NCBI GenBank assembly: GCA_017617005.1
Contig: JAFZWW010000034.1
Span: forward strand, 1-64,000
Length of the DNA stretch: 64,000 bases
Origin: Lachnospiraceae bacterium
GTDB lineage: Bacteria > Bacillota > Clostridia > Lachnospirales > Lachnospiraceae
Reading direction: 5' to 3'
The notes under the pieces were generated by a model. That model did no database searches and was not told the DNA's origin. It was given only the letters and a program-made list of their open reading frames with translations. This document shows, piece after piece, positions 25,055-34,599 of this stretch. Within the stretch, counting starts at the first letter, position 1; each line of letters begins with the position of its first letter. The translations under genes and the position numbers were made by a program.

Positions 25055-26187
25055 TGAAGATCAATTTTAATGTTCCTCCCTATGTTGATACGGCCATCGG
25101 CTATATCGAGGAGTGCGTAAAGGCCCAGAAGATATGCGGTGACGGTGCATATACGAAGAAGTGCAACGAATGGTTTGAAAAAAAGACCGGAACGGCAAAG
25201 TGCCTTCTTGCAACCTCCTGCACGCATGCCACCGAGCTTGCCGCGATCCTCTGCGACATACAGCCCGGCGACGAAGTGATCCTTCCTTCATACACATTCG
25301 TTTCGACCGCGAATGCATTCGTACTCCGCGGTGCCACTCCCGTGTTCGTTGACATCAGACCCGACACAATGAACATCGATGAGCAGAAGATAGAGGATGC
25401 GATCACTCCCAAGACAAAAGCCATCGTTCCCGTCCACTATGCGGGCGTCGGATGTGAGATGGATACGATCATGGACATCGCAAAGCGTCACAACCTTTAT
25501 GTTGTTGAGGATGCCGCACAGGGCGTCATGGCGACATATAAGGGCAAGGCTCTCGGAAGCATCGGAGACTTCGGCGCATACTCATTCCATGAGACCAAGA
25601 ACTACAGTATGGGTGAAGGCGGAGCTCTCCTAATAAAAGACCCCAAAGCTGCAGAGCGCGCTGAGATAATCAGAGAAAAAGGAACCGACCGTGCAAAGTA
25701 TTTCCGCGGCCAGGTTGATAAATATACATGGGTGGATCTCGGATCGTCATATCTTCCCAGTGACATGAATGCCGCATATCTTTATTCACAGCTTGAGGTT
25801 GCGGACAGGATAAACGACGACAGAAGGGCAAGCTGGGATCATTATTTCGGCAGGCTCACTCCTCTTAAGGATGCCGGAAGGGTCGAACTTCCCTATGTTC
25901 CGCAGGAGTGCATACACAACGCCCATATGTTCTACATCAAGTGTAAGGATATCGAGGAAAGGTCAAAGCTCATCGATCACCTCAAGGCCAATGACATTCT
26001 TTCGGTTTTCCATTACATTCCTCTCCACACGGCACCCGAGGGGAAGAAGATCGGCCGTTTCCACGGAACCGATGAATATACCACCAAAGAGAGTGAGCGT
26101 CTTCTCAGGCTTCCCATGTTCTACGGATTAAAGTCTGATGAGGTTGATCTCATCTGCGATAAGGTCACGGAGTTTTATGCCGAATAA
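25054..26187 (+). CDS. wecE: dTDP-4-amino-4,6-dideoxygalactose transaminase
   Basis: PLP-dependent DegT/DnrJ/EryC1/StrS aminotransferase, 377 residues. Very close to E. coli WecE/RffA throughout as I recall it: ICGDGAYTKKC, IQPGDEVILPSYTF, VPVHYAGVGCEMD, VEDAAQG and the PLP lysine in SFHETKNYSMGEGG. It converts dTDP-4-keto-6-deoxyglucose plus glutamate to dTDP-Fuc4N. The substrate is supplied by rfbA and rfbB 7 kb downstream. ATG 25054 is chosen (overlapping the previous stop); an in-frame GTG at 25045 is inside the GT2 gene. No WecD-like N-acetyltransferase is visible nearby. Confidence 0.93.
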   Translation: MKINFNVPPYVDTAIGYIEECVKAQKICGDGAYTKKCNEWFEKKTGTAKCLLATSCTHATELAAILCDIQPGDEVILPSYTFVSTANAFVLRGATPVFVDIRPDTMNIDEQKIEDAITPKTKAIVPVHYAGVGCEMDTIMDIAKRHNLYVVEDAAQGVMATYKGKALGSIGDFGAYSFHETKNYSMGEGGALLIKDPKAAERAEIIREKGTDRAKYFRGQVDKYTWVDLGSSYLPSDMNAAYLYSQLEVADRINDDRRASWDHYFGRLTPLKDAGRVELPYVPQECIHNAHMFYIKCKDIEERSKLIDHLKANDILSVFHYIPLHTAPEGKKIGRFHGTDEYTTKESERLLRLPMFYGLKSDEVDLICDKVTEFYAE

Positions 26188-27571
26188 TGCCGGTAAAAAA
26201 TTAAGCAGGATCTTCGGATCGTGTGTTTTCCTGCTCCTGTCTGCACAGATCGTTATCGGATGTGTATGGGGTATATTAAATTTCACTTCTTTTCAGCAAT
26301 TTCCGGAAAGCGCGGAGATGATACTGCTCAGTTCGGGTCTTTCTCTTAAATCCGACACGAGCGTCATTTATCCCGCGCTTCTGCTTATCATAAGAGCTCT
26401 GACGCTGAACGGACCGGTCAGATTCTATGAGGTCATGTATGTGCTTCAGCTGGTACTTGCGTTCGTTTCCTGGTACACCTTCGCGGTAAAGGTTCTTCCT
26501 TTTGAAAAGAGATTCTTGCGCGTCTGGTTCTCACTTGCCGTTGTCACCAACCCCTTTGCGATGCAATGCCACCTTGCGGTTCTCGAGTTTTCCTTTGTGT
26601 CGAGCTTCTTATGCCTTCTGGTTACATTCACCGTAAGATTTTCGCTTGAATGGAAAAAGCTAGGCAGCCGTTACGATTTAAAGACAGCTGTTAAACATGT
26701 ATGCGTAACATCGCTTTTCTGGATGCTTGTTTCGCTCACAAGGAAGGAGTTTGTCTTTATCGGATTCTTCTGCATCCTGATCCTTCTCTATCAGATCGGT
26801 GTTAATCTCAGAGCCGGAACAAAACTTTCAAAGTTCTCACCCGTGATTGTCTTCATTGTGTTCTTTGCTGTGATCCATCTGATCGACGGCACATTCAGGG
26901 TATCGACCCCTTTACTTCCGACCGATGTGATAAAAAGGAGCGCCTACACCAGGATTGCCTGGACAGAGGACCTTGCCAACAAATATGTATGGCCTCAGCA
27001 GGTAACAGGCACGGTCGGAAGCAATCTGATGGGAGAGGCAATGATCGATCCCGGTATCGTAAGAACGAGATTTACCGGGGCGGTTGAGGCGGAATACGGA
27101 AGAAAGGAAACCTCGGATATTTTCGCAAAGTGGTTTTTTAATTCGTTTAGGGACAATAAAAAGGGCATAATAAAATCTGCTCTTACCGATATGGCAGGAT
27201 ATGTATTCCCGCCTGCGGAAAATGAATCCGCACTCTCCGGCAGACTTCTTCCCGGATTTGCGACGGGCAATTACGACGTTATGAGAAGAAACAATGCTCT
27301 GCTCACAAAGTTCTATCTGAGACTGACTTCTACAGTATATATCTTCCTTGCGACCGCATCGGTTCTTGCACTGATCGCAGGGAAAGAACTCTTCAGACGT
27401 GTCCGCATGTTTGCACCTGCAGCAGTGGTGATTCTCCTTTCTTCACTTGCTTATACATTCTACGGATCCAATGTATGGGATCATAAGAAGGCTCTCTTTA
27501 CGACCTGCATCTGGGTCGGCCTCTTTGCGGCTCTCTGCATCAGGAGCATATCCGGAAAGGAGGAAGCATGA
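26177..27571 (+). CDS. Polytopic membrane protein, possible GT-C glycosyltransferase
   Basis: Hydrophobic protein of 464 residues with about 9-10 helices. I do not recognise a named family. The central loop (about residues 265-340) is hydrophilic with TRIAWTEDLANKYVWP and may face outside. The frame extends to 26138, but ATG 26177 is preferred: GGAG lies a few bases upstream and it overlaps wecE by only 11 nt. It overlaps the following gene by ATGA. Context suggests lipid-linked sugar transfer or polymer modification. Confidence 0.7.
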   Translation: MPNNAGKKLSRIFGSCVFLLLSAQIVIGCVWGILNFTSFQQFPESAEMILLSSGLSLKSDTSVIYPALLLIIRALTLNGPVRFYEVMYVLQLVLAFVSWYTFAVKVLPFEKRFLRVWFSLAVVTNPFAMQCHLAVLEFSFVSSFLCLLVTFTVRFSLEWKKLGSRYDLKTAVKHVCVTSLFWMLVSLTRKEFVFIGFFCILILLYQIGVNLRAGTKLSKFSPVIVFIVFFAVIHLIDGTFRVSTPLLPTDVIKRSAYTRIAWTEDLANKYVWPQQVTGTVGSNLMGEAMIDPGIVRTRFTGAVEAEYGRKETSDIFAKWFFNSFRDNKKGIIKSALTDMAGYVFPPAENESALSGRLLPGFATGNYDVMRRNNALLTKFYLRLTSTVYIFLATASVLALIAGKELFRRVRMFAPAAVVILLSSLAYTFYGSNVWDHKKALFTTCIWVGLFAALCIRSISGKEEA

Positions 27572-28626
27572 TAAAGAGCATCATCATCCTCATTGCTATG
27601 GAACTGCTTCTTCCCGTTCTCTTCGGAACTGTCTTTGCGTTATCGGATGAAAACGTGACCGGAAGAAAGCATTTCTTTTTCTCGTCACTTGTAAACGGTC
27701 AGATCGTTCTCTATGCGGTCTTCCAGATCACGACGGTATATTCGATACTCCGCTCGATCAATTTTTCGTATGCGGTAAAGGTCTTTGTGCCCTGCGCCTG
27801 CATCGTGTTCACCGTGCTGACTGTTCTTGTGTTCGTAAAGTACAGAAAAAGGCTGGCGGTCATCTTCAAGAATAAGCCCGAGAAGATAAGCTTCTGGGGA
27901 GTGATCGGATTTCTGATATTTGTCTTTATGATGGTCATGTCTTTCTTCATGACATATACGGACGGAGACGATGCATATTATGTGACGACCGCAGCGGAGG
28001 CTGTAATGTCGGATACCATGTATGCCAAGAATCCCTACAACGGACTTGCCACCATATCGTCTTTCAGATATAAATCCGCTCCATACCCGATGTGGCTCGC
28101 ACTTTTGTCCAAGGCTACGGGTATTTATCCCACCGCTCTCGCACACACATTCTTCCCCTGGTCGATGATACTTCTTTCTTTTTCCGTGCTGTTCCTTGTT
28201 GCAAGGAATCTGTTTGGGGGCGATACGAAAAAACGCGGGATATTCCTGTTCTTCACATCAATACTGATAATGTTCGGCGATTACTCGATATACCCTGCGG
28301 AGAATTTTCTTCTTGCGAGGGCAAGACAGGGTAAGGCCGCACTTGCGGCGTTTGTTCTTCCGTATCTTGTCTGCCTCATGATAAGGATCGCAAAACAGAT
28401 GGGAGAGGGTAAGAAGGTCGGCTTCAGGGAACTTGCCCTGATAACCTTCACCGGATTTGCCGCATCGCTTTGCTCGACGATAGGAGGAGCGCTTTCGCTC
28501 GCACTCGTGTCGGTTACTGCACCGGTCATCGCATGTGTTTATAAGAAACTAAAGATCCCCGCACTGATGGTGGCAATGAATCTTCCCGCTGTCGCGTTTG
28601 TGCTTTTGTACCTCGTGAAAAGATAA
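27568..28626 (+). CDS. DUF6077-like membrane protein, N-terminal part (apparently split)
   Basis: Hydrophobic protein of 352 residues with about 10 helices. MTYTDGDDAYYVTTA near residue 132 and NGLATISSFRYKSAPYPMWLALL match what I remember of DUF6077-type proteins. The frame stops at TAA 28624-28626, yet the same frame stays open afterwards and continues with further helices (next entry). Members I know of are longer, so this looks like the front part of one protein cut by a stop codon. It may still be functional as two chains. Confidence 0.72.
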   Translation: MIKSIIILIAMELLLPVLFGTVFALSDENVTGRKHFFFSSLVNGQIVLYAVFQITTVYSILRSINFSYAVKVFVPCACIVFTVLTVLVFVKYRKRLAVIFKNKPEKISFWGVIGFLIFVFMMVMSFFMTYTDGDDAYYVTTAAEAVMSDTMYAKNPYNGLATISSFRYKSAPYPMWLALLSKATGIYPTALAHTFFPWSMILLSFSVLFLVARNLFGGDTKKRGIFLFFTSILIMFGDYSIYPAENFLLARARQGKAALAAFVLPYLVCLMIRIAKQMGEGKKVGFRELALITFTGFAASLCSTIGGALSLALVSVTAPVIACVYKKLKIPALMVAMNLPAVAFVLLYLVKR

Positions 28627-28638
28627 CGGAGGACGGTT

Positions 28639-29409
28639 TTGTTTTCTGTAATACTTACGATCATAAAAGAATATATGGGCGCAGGACTCATCGGAGTGCT
28701 CTTTGTGCTCAGCCTTTTCTATCTTGCCGTAACGGAAAAGGACAGAGCTAGGAGGATCTGCCTTCTCTATGTCCCGGTGGTCATCCTGGCTTTTTTCCTT
28801 TGCCCGCTGAGCTACCGTATCTACGGCAGGATCTCGGAGTCGGTCACCTATTACAGGCTTCTCTGGCTCATTCCCGTAACTCCGGTGATCGGTTACAGTG
28901 CGGTTAAGGTCTGCACGAGATTTACGGGCTTTAAGCAGAATCTGTGCGTTATAGCCCTGGCGGTGCTTCTTGCATTTTCCGGAAGGCTTATGTATTCGAA
29001 CATGTATATGGTGAAGGCGCAGAACATCTACCATATGCCGGTTCAGGTCATCGATATCTGCGATGCGCTTCATGCCGAGGGACGCGAGATCATGGTGCTC
29101 ATGCCCTATGAGTTCCAGCAGTTTGTCCGCCAGTATGATCCGAATATCTGCATGCCTTACGGAAGAGAGTATATGATGAACATGTTCGTCGGCGAGGACC
29201 TTCTCAGGGATGCTGTTATGGCTGAGGAAAAGGATCCTGAGCTTGTGGGCAGGCTTGCCACGGAGCGCGGATGCCACTATATAGTCATTTCTTCGTTCGA
29301 GGACTTCCCGGAAGAGCCGTGGAATTATGAAGAATTTATGAATATTGACGGCTACAAAGTCTACAGGATAATAGAAGCCGGACCTAATATGTGGGCCCTT
29401 CAGGACTGA
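28639..29409 (+). CDS. Membrane protein, C-terminal part of the split DUF6077-like gene
   Basis: Reads in the same frame as the preceding gene, separated from it only by one TAA codon and 12 nt. Residues 1-130 contain about three to four helices, including YYRLLWLIPVTPVIGY; the last 120 residues are soluble (YHMPVQVIDICDALHAEGREIM, cited in parts). TTG 28639 has GGAGG at 28628-28632, 6 nt upstream, so separate translation is credible. Ends about 75 bp before the promoter of the lysozyme gene. Confidence 0.7.
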   Translation: MFSVILTIIKEYMGAGLIGVLFVLSLFYLAVTEKDRARRICLLYVPVVILAFFLCPLSYRIYGRISESVTYYRLLWLIPVTPVIGYSAVKVCTRFTGFKQNLCVIALAVLLAFSGRLMYSNMYMVKAQNIYHMPVQVIDICDALHAEGREIMVLMPYEFQQFVRQYDPNICMPYGREYMMNMFVGEDLLRDAVMAEEKDPELVGRLATERGCHYIVISSFEDFPEEPWNYEEFMNIDGYKVYRIIEAGPNMWALQD

Positions 29410-29485
29410 TTTTACGCGGGTTTTGGGAGTTTTCGAGTCTGGCAATTCAGGGGCCTGCATTGCCTTCCCCGCAGTGGCGGTGGAT

Positions 29486-29514
29486 TTGAGAAAAAGCCCG
29501 AAAAATGGTATAAT
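29486..29514 (+). promoter_or_regulatory. Strong promoter giving a near-leaderless lysozyme mRNA
   Basis: -35 TTGAGA (29486-29491), spacer of 17 bp, perfect -10 TATAAT (29509-29514). The expected start is around 29521-29525, on or just before the ATG at 29525, and no Shine-Dalgarno is present. Confidence 0.75.
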
Positions 29515-29524
29515 TTATAAGATT

Positions 29525-32500
29525 ATGGGTAAATATTTTAACATCAAAAATAAATACAAAAAGGAGTCTTCGGACTCCGGTTTAGCTGCGTTTGAGGAAG
29601 AATTCGTATCGCTTGACGACGAATATTACGAGGATGAGGTATCCGATGATACCGCTTCGCTTGATTATCTGCCGGATGACACCGCATCGCTCGACATTTC
29701 CGATGACACGGCTTCTCTTGATTACACAGGTGAGATAGGCTTTGAAACGGAGCCTATTGAATTTGATGCCGTTTCGGATCTTACGGCCGCGCTTGACCGT
29801 GAAGCCGTCAGGGAGGCTGAAGAAGAATACGACGAGGCCGAAGAATTTGATGAGGCTGAGGAAGAGTACTATGAAGATGAAGAATCCGATGGCGAAGAGT
29901 ATGAAGAAGACGGTGAGTATGACGAGGCTGAAGACGACCCCGGTGATGTAGAGTACGAGGATTCCTACGGGGACTACACCGAGCCTCTTGCAACCGTAGA
30001 GGAGCAGGAATACTACACTGAAGAGATTCCTCAGGATGCGGGTTACTACACCGAAGAGATTCCCCGGGATGCGGGTTACTACACGGAGGAGATCCCTCAG
30101 GATGAGGAGTATTACACTTCCGAGATTCCTCAGGATGCGGAATATTATACCGAGGAACTTCCCCGTGACTTCGCTGACGATTATGACACCTCGCGTTTCG
30201 GTGAGACTTCGGAGATCGGCTATGATACCGCTTCTCTCGATTACACCGCACCGCTTGACTATACCGCACCGCTGAACACGGATACCGCCGAGCTTCAGTT
30301 CGACGAGGTCAGATTCGATACCGCATCACTCGATATCATTGAGATCTCGAAGCACACCCGTTCGGGCGAAAGGCGCAGAAGAAGACTTCCCAGTGAAGAT
30401 GAGATGGTCGATCTCGAAGACCCCATTGATGAAGAAGAGGAAGAAGCTTCCTCCATCAAGGATGTTGTGCTTAAGATAGCCATTGTTCTTGCCGCATGCC
30501 TTGCGGTCGGGATCCTCGGCTTCGGCATCTACAAGATAGCGGGCAGAAGCAGAAATACCGTCAGCCCCATAACCGTTAACGAACAGGGAATCCCCGTTGC
30601 ACAGGAGATGATCGGATCGGGAAGCCAGTTAAACGGCATTGATACGATCGGAGGAACGGGACTTCTTGCCGCACTCGATGCAAGGAAAGCTGCCCTTATG
30701 GCGGTTCCCGAGGTTCACAATGACTATAACGAGACAACGATAACCAACAGCACCAAGGTTGCGATAGAGCTTATAACCGTAAAATCGGATCTCAAGATCA
30801 AATTCGTAAATGCCGAGACGGGCAAGCTCCTTCCCAACATTCCTTTTACCGTAACGATAACCGATCCTTCGGGAAATACCCTCAGCTGGGCGGACGACGA
30901 TCTTGACGGCATCATCTACAAGACCGACCTCAAAGAAGGAAAGTACACGGTTCACGTAGAACAGCTTTCCGGAGACAAATACACCGGCTTTACCTGGCCC
31001 GCAAATGACGCCATAACCGTCAAGAGCACGATCGATTATGCCAGGGTCGATGTTAACGGAGAGGTAAAGGATGCTTCGCAGGTCAACGAGAACACCGAGG
31101 ATACATCCGGCAGAGGAAACGGTGAAGGAGAGGATCTCACCAATACGGTAACATTTGTCGAAAGCACCAATTCTCCCATCTATTCGGAGATTGCAAAGAG
31201 TACGATATCCAATCCCCTCGGAGCACTTACCGAGCCCGGCGTAAGCATTCCCGGATACGGTGGAGATATAGTCATTCTTACGGCAGAAGATGTGTCCGGC
31301 AATGGCGGCGATGTGTCCGGCAACGGAAATGGCAATAATGGTTCCGGAAACGGCTCCGGAAATAATTCCGGCTCCGGCAACGGTTCGGGTACGGACGTAT
31401 CCGGCAACGGTTCTTCAACGACGCCCGCACAGAAACCTTCAATAAAAGTCTCACTTTCCTCCACCACCCTTTCCCTCAAGGAAGGAGCCACTGCGGTCAT
31501 CACCTACACCGCAACACTGGAGGTTGCAACACAGTGGAATATCACTGAGATAAAGAGCTCCAACGAAGCGGTTGCCAAGGTTTCCACAGGCTCCCAGTGC
31601 TTCTACGTAAATGCGGTCGGAGGCGGAAGCTGCGAGATAACCGTCAAAGCTGAAACCGAGCCCAACTCCGCAACCACGGAGAAGGCTACAACGGAAGCCA
31701 AGATATCCGTCACCGTCACCAGTGTCGACATGACCCAGGTGCTCAAGGATAAATCCGGCAATGAAGTTTATGTCTATGAGAACGGCAATTACCGTAAAGC
31801 TACATTTGCCGACTATGCGAAGTTCGACAAGTTCTATATCATAACCGGAACCAAGTACACCGGCTGGCAGACATTAAACGGTGCAACATATTATTACGAT
31901 TCGAACGGCAAGCCCGTGACCGGAACACAGGTCATCCAGGGTGTTACCTACCAGTTCGGCTCCGACGGAAAAATGACATCAACGTCGGGAATTCTCGGAA
32001 TCGATGTATCGAAATGGCAGGGCAGCATAAACTGGAGTGCGGTCAAGGCAGCAGGCGTTGATTACGTCATCATCAGAGTCGGATACAGAGGCTCGAGCGC
32101 AGGCGCGCTTATCGATGATTCCAAGTTCGCATCCAATATCCAGGGCGCGAAGGCTGCGGGACTCAAAGTCGGAGTTTACTTCGTAACCCAGGCGATCAAC
32201 GATGTCGAGGCAGTTTACGAAGCATCGATGGTACTCGACCGCATCAAGGGTTATTCACTCGATCTTCCCGTCTTCATCGATGTTGAGGCGAGCGGCGGAA
32301 GAGGCGATGCGATAGACAAGAACACCAGAACCTCGGTCATCATCGCATTCTGCGAGACCATAAGAAGTGCCGGATACACCGCGGGAATATATGCGAACAA
32401 GACCTGGCTTACTTCCAGGATGGACGTTTCCAAATTCGGAAATTACAAGATCTGGGTCGCACATTATTCATCGGTCTGCGGATACACCGGCAGATATGAT

Positions 32501-32575
32501 TACTGGCAGTACACCGAAAAAGGAACCATATCCGGAATCAACGGATACGTAGATATGGACCTCAGATATTCATAA
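29525..32575 (+). CDS. Membrane-anchored GH25 lysozyme with repetitive acidic cytoplasmic domain
   Basis: Type II membrane protein of 1016 residues. Residues 1-313 are very acidic and repetitive: DDTASLD at 41, 51 and 60 with later DTASLD copies, and five YYT[ES]E[IL]P[QR]D units of about 11 residues at 163-214, ending in ERRRRR. One helix (about 314-336) follows. Outside: an Ig/SpaA-like domain (about 422-510), a Gly/Ser/Asn linker (590-635), a Big2-like domain (638-732), choline-binding-like repeats (GWQTLNGATYYYDSNGKPV, about 780-820) and a GH25 domain (823-1016) with GIDVSKWQG, VFIDVEAS and DMDL. ATG 29525 is chosen over 29423, which precedes the promoter. Likely cleaves peptidoglycan during wall growth or polymer assembly. 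Confidence 0.88.
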   Translation: MGKYFNIKNKYKKESSDSGLAAFEEEFVSLDDEYYEDEVSDDTASLDYLPDDTASLDISDDTASLDYTGEIGFETEPIEFDAVSDLTAALDREAVREAEEEYDEAEEFDEAEEEYYEDEESDGEEYEEDGEYDEAEDDPGDVEYEDSYGDYTEPLATVEEQEYYTEEIPQDAGYYTEEIPRDAGYYTEEIPQDEEYYTSEIPQDAEYYTEELPRDFADDYDTSRFGETSEIGYDTASLDYTAPLDYTAPLNTDTAELQFDEVRFDTASLDIIEISKHTRSGERRRRRLPSEDEMVDLEDPIDEEEEEASSIKDVVLKIAIVLAACLAVGILGFGIYKIAGRSRNTVSPITVNEQGIPVAQEMIGSGSQLNGIDTIGGTGLLAALDARKAALMAVPEVHNDYNETTITNSTKVAIELITVKSDLKIKFVNAETGKLLPNIPFTVTITDPSGNTLSWADDDLDGIIYKTDLKEGKYTVHVEQLSGDKYTGFTWPANDAITVKSTIDYARVDVNGEVKDASQVNENTEDTSGRGNGEGEDLTNTVTFVESTNSPIYSEIAKSTISNPLGALTEPGVSIPGYGGDIVILTAEDVSGNGGDVSGNGNGNNGSGNGSGNNSGSGNGSGTDVSGNGSSTTPAQKPSIKVSLSSTTLSLKEGATAVITYTATLEVATQWNITEIKSSNEAVAKVSTGSQCFYVNAVGGGSCEITVKAETEPNSATTEKATTEAKISVTVTSVDMTQVLKDKSGNEVYVYENGNYRKATFADYAKFDKFYIITGTKYTGWQTLNGATYYYDSNGKPVTGTQVIQGVTYQFGSDGKMTSTSGILGIDVSKWQGSINWSAVKAAGVDYVIIRVGYRGSSAGALIDDSKFASNIQGAKAAGLKVGVYFVTQAINDVEAVYEASMVLDRIKGYSLDLPVFIDVEASGGRGDAIDKNTRTSVIIAFCETIRSAGYTAGIYANKTWLTSRMDVSKFGNYKIWVAHYSSVCGYTGRYDYWQYTEKGTISGINGYVDMDLRYS
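29563..29578 (+). other. Perfect UUCG tetraloop hairpin near the 5' end of the lysozyme mRNA
   Basis: GGAGTC-TTCG-GACTCC (29563-29578) forms a 6-bp stem with a C(UUCG)G tetraloop about 40 nt from the predicted 5' end. It overlaps an AAGGAG that is not followed by a start codon. Confidence 0.55.
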
Positions 32576-32624
32576 GGTCCCCCACGAAGTAAATAACCTT
32601 TATAAATCATAAAAGGAGAATGAA

Positions 32625-33719
32625 ATGAGAACTTATCTTGTCACCGGAGGAGCGGGCTTCATCGGCTCCAACTACATCCACTACATGTTCAAAAAGTACG
32701 GAGACGACATCCGCATCATCAACGTCGACGTGCTCACATATGCGGGAAACCTTGAGAACCTCAAGGACATCGAGGGAAAAGAAAACTATACCTTCGTTAA
32801 AGCAGACATCACCGACAAGGATGCCATCAAGAAGATATTCGACGAGAACGATATCGACCGCGTCGTACATTTCGCAGCCGAGAGCCATGTTGACAGAAGC
32901 ATCAAGGATCCCGAGACCTTCATCCGCACCAACGTTCTCGGAACCGGCATCATGCTCGCATGTGCAAGGGATGCATGGGAAAAAGAAGACGGAACGTACC
33001 CTGCGGGAAAGAAGTTCCTTCACGTTTCCACCGATGAGGTTTACGGATCCCTTCCCGAGGACGAGAACGCATTCTTCTATGAGACCACTCCTTACAGCCC
33101 TCACAGCCCTTATTCGGCAAGTAAGGCAAGCTCCGATATGCTTGTCAGGGCGTATATGGATACATATCACTTCCCCGCAAACATAACCAACTGCTCAAAT
33201 AACTACGGCCCTTACCAGTTCCCCGAGAAGCTCATTCCCCTTATGATCAACAATGCTCTCAAGGGTGCAAAGCTTCCCGTATACGGCGACGGCAAGAACG
33301 TACGTGACTGGCTCTATGTTGAAGATCATGCCAAGGCTATCGATATGGTCCAGGAACAGGGAAGACTTTTCGAGACCTACAATATCGGCGGACATAACGA
33401 GAAGCAGAACATCGAGATCATCAAGACGATCCTCGAAGTCCTCAGAGAGGAACTTCCCGACGGAGATCCCAGAAGAGCACACATCAACGAGGATCTCATC
33501 ACATATGTCGAGGACAGAAAGGGTCACGACAGAAGATACGCCATCGCTCCCGACAAGATCAAGAAAGAGATCGGCTGGGAACCCGAGACAATGTTCAAGG
33601 AAGGCATCAGAAAGACCATCAAGTGGTACTTTGAAAACCAGAAATGGATGGAAGGCGTAACAAGCGGGGACTATCAGAAATACTACGAGAACATGTACGG
33701 ATCGAGGAAGGAGATCTGA
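32625..33719 (+). CDS. rfbB: dTDP-glucose 4,6-dehydratase
   Basis: Short-chain dehydrogenase-type enzyme of 364 residues converting dTDP-glucose to dTDP-4-keto-6-deoxyglucose. Seen: NAD-binding [26 protein letters not shown], the catalytic Thr-Asp-Glu in [22 protein letters not shown] with catalytic Tyr and Lys, and [21 protein letters not shown] 32625 has AAAGGAG about 8 nt upstream. It leads the dTDP-sugar genes and supplies both WecE and RfbC. Confidence 0.97.
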   Translation: MRTYLVTGGAGFIGSNYIHYMFKKYGDDIRIINVDVLTYAGNLENLKDIEGKENYTFVKADITDKDAIKKIFDENDIDRVVHFAAESHVDRSIKDPETFIRTNVLGTGIMLACARDAWEKEDGTYPAGKKFLHVSTDEVYGSLPEDENAFFYETTPYSPHSPYSASKASSDMLVRAYMDTYHFPANITNCSNNYGPYQFPEKLIPLMINNALKGAKLPVYGDGKNVRDWLYVEDHAKAIDMVQEQGRLFETYNIGGHNEKQNIEIIKTILEVLREELPDGDPRRAHINEDLITYVEDRKGHDRRYAIAPDKIKKEIGWEPETMFKEGIRKTIKWYFENQKWMEGVTSGDYQKYYENMYGSRKEI

Positions 33720-33720
33720 T

Positions 33721-34599
33721 ATGAAGGGAATCATACTTGCAGGCGGAAGCGGAACAAGACTTTATCCTCTTACCAAGGCGATATCAAAACAGATCATGCC
33801 CGTCTATGACAAGCCCATGATCTACTATCCTCTTTCGACACTCATGCTCGCAGGCATCCGTGAGGTGCTCATCATCTCAACACCCAGGGATCTTCCCGTA
33901 TTCGAAGAACTCTTCGGAACAGGTGAACAGCTCGGAATGAACTTCTCCTATGCCGTTCAGGAAACTCCCAGGGGACTTGCCGATGCATTCATAGTCGGAA
34001 AAGAGTTCATAGGTTCCGATCCCGTGGCTCTCGTACTCGGAGACAACATCTTCTACGGACAGAGCTTCTCCAAAGTTCTTAAGTCCGCAGCCGAGCGCAC
34101 CTCGAGTGAAGCGGGCGCTACGATCTTCGGATATTACGTAAGGGATCCAAGGGAGTACGGCGTTGTCGAATTCGATGAAAACGGTAAGGCAATCTCCATC
34201 GAGGAAAAGCCCGCAAATCCCAAGAGCAATTATGCGGTTCCCGGACTTTACTTTTATGACAATGATGTCGTAAATATCGCGGCAAATGTCAAACCCTCCG
34301 CAAGAGGAGAAATTGAGATAACCTCAGTCAACAACGAGTATTTAAGCAGGGGCAATCTCCATGTTGAAACTCTCGGAAGAGGATTCGCATGGCTCGATAC
34401 CGGCAATCATGACAGCCTTCTCGATGCCGCTGATTTCGTCGCGGCATTCCAAAAGAGACAGGGACTTTACATCTCCTGTATCGAGGAAATCGCATATAAG
34501 AGAGGCTTCATCGATAAGGACCAGCTTCTCAAACTTTCGGAACCCCTTATCAAGACGGCTTACGGTCAGTATTTAAGAGAGGTGGCAAATGGACTCTAG
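33721..34599 (+). CDS. rfbA: Glucose-1-phosphate thymidylyltransferase
   Basis: Makes dTDP-glucose from dTTP and glucose 1-phosphate, 292 residues as usual. Seen: [44 protein letters not shown] and [20 protein letters not shown]. Starts one base after rfbB (stop TGA, ATG 33721), with AAGGAG upstream. Its glucose 1-phosphate comes from the phosphohexomutase at 38823. Confidence 0.97.
   Translation: MKGIILAGGSGTRLYPLTKAISKQIMPVYDKPMIYYPLSTLMLAGIREVLIISTPRDLPVFEELFGTGEQLGMNFSYAVQETPRGLADAFIVGKEFIGSDPVALVLGDNIFYGQSFSKVLKSAAERTSSEAGATIFGYYVRDPREYGVVEFDENGKAISIEEKPANPKSNYAVPGLYFYDNDVVNIAANVKPSARGEIEITSVNNEYLSRGNLHVETLGRGFAWLDTGNHDSLLDAADFVAAFQKRQGLYISCIEEIAYKRGFIDKDQLLKLSEPLIKTAYGQYLREVANGL

Noticed and set aside
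30007..30215. Tandem repeat array, possibly CRISPR-like
   Set aside because: The 33-base periodicity is in frame within the lysozyme gene and encodes the YYTEEIPQD repeats; no spacers or cas genes exist.
32607..33170. Long minus-strand open frame opposite rfbB
   Set aside because: It is the antisense of a well-conserved enzyme gene and lacks a start signal.
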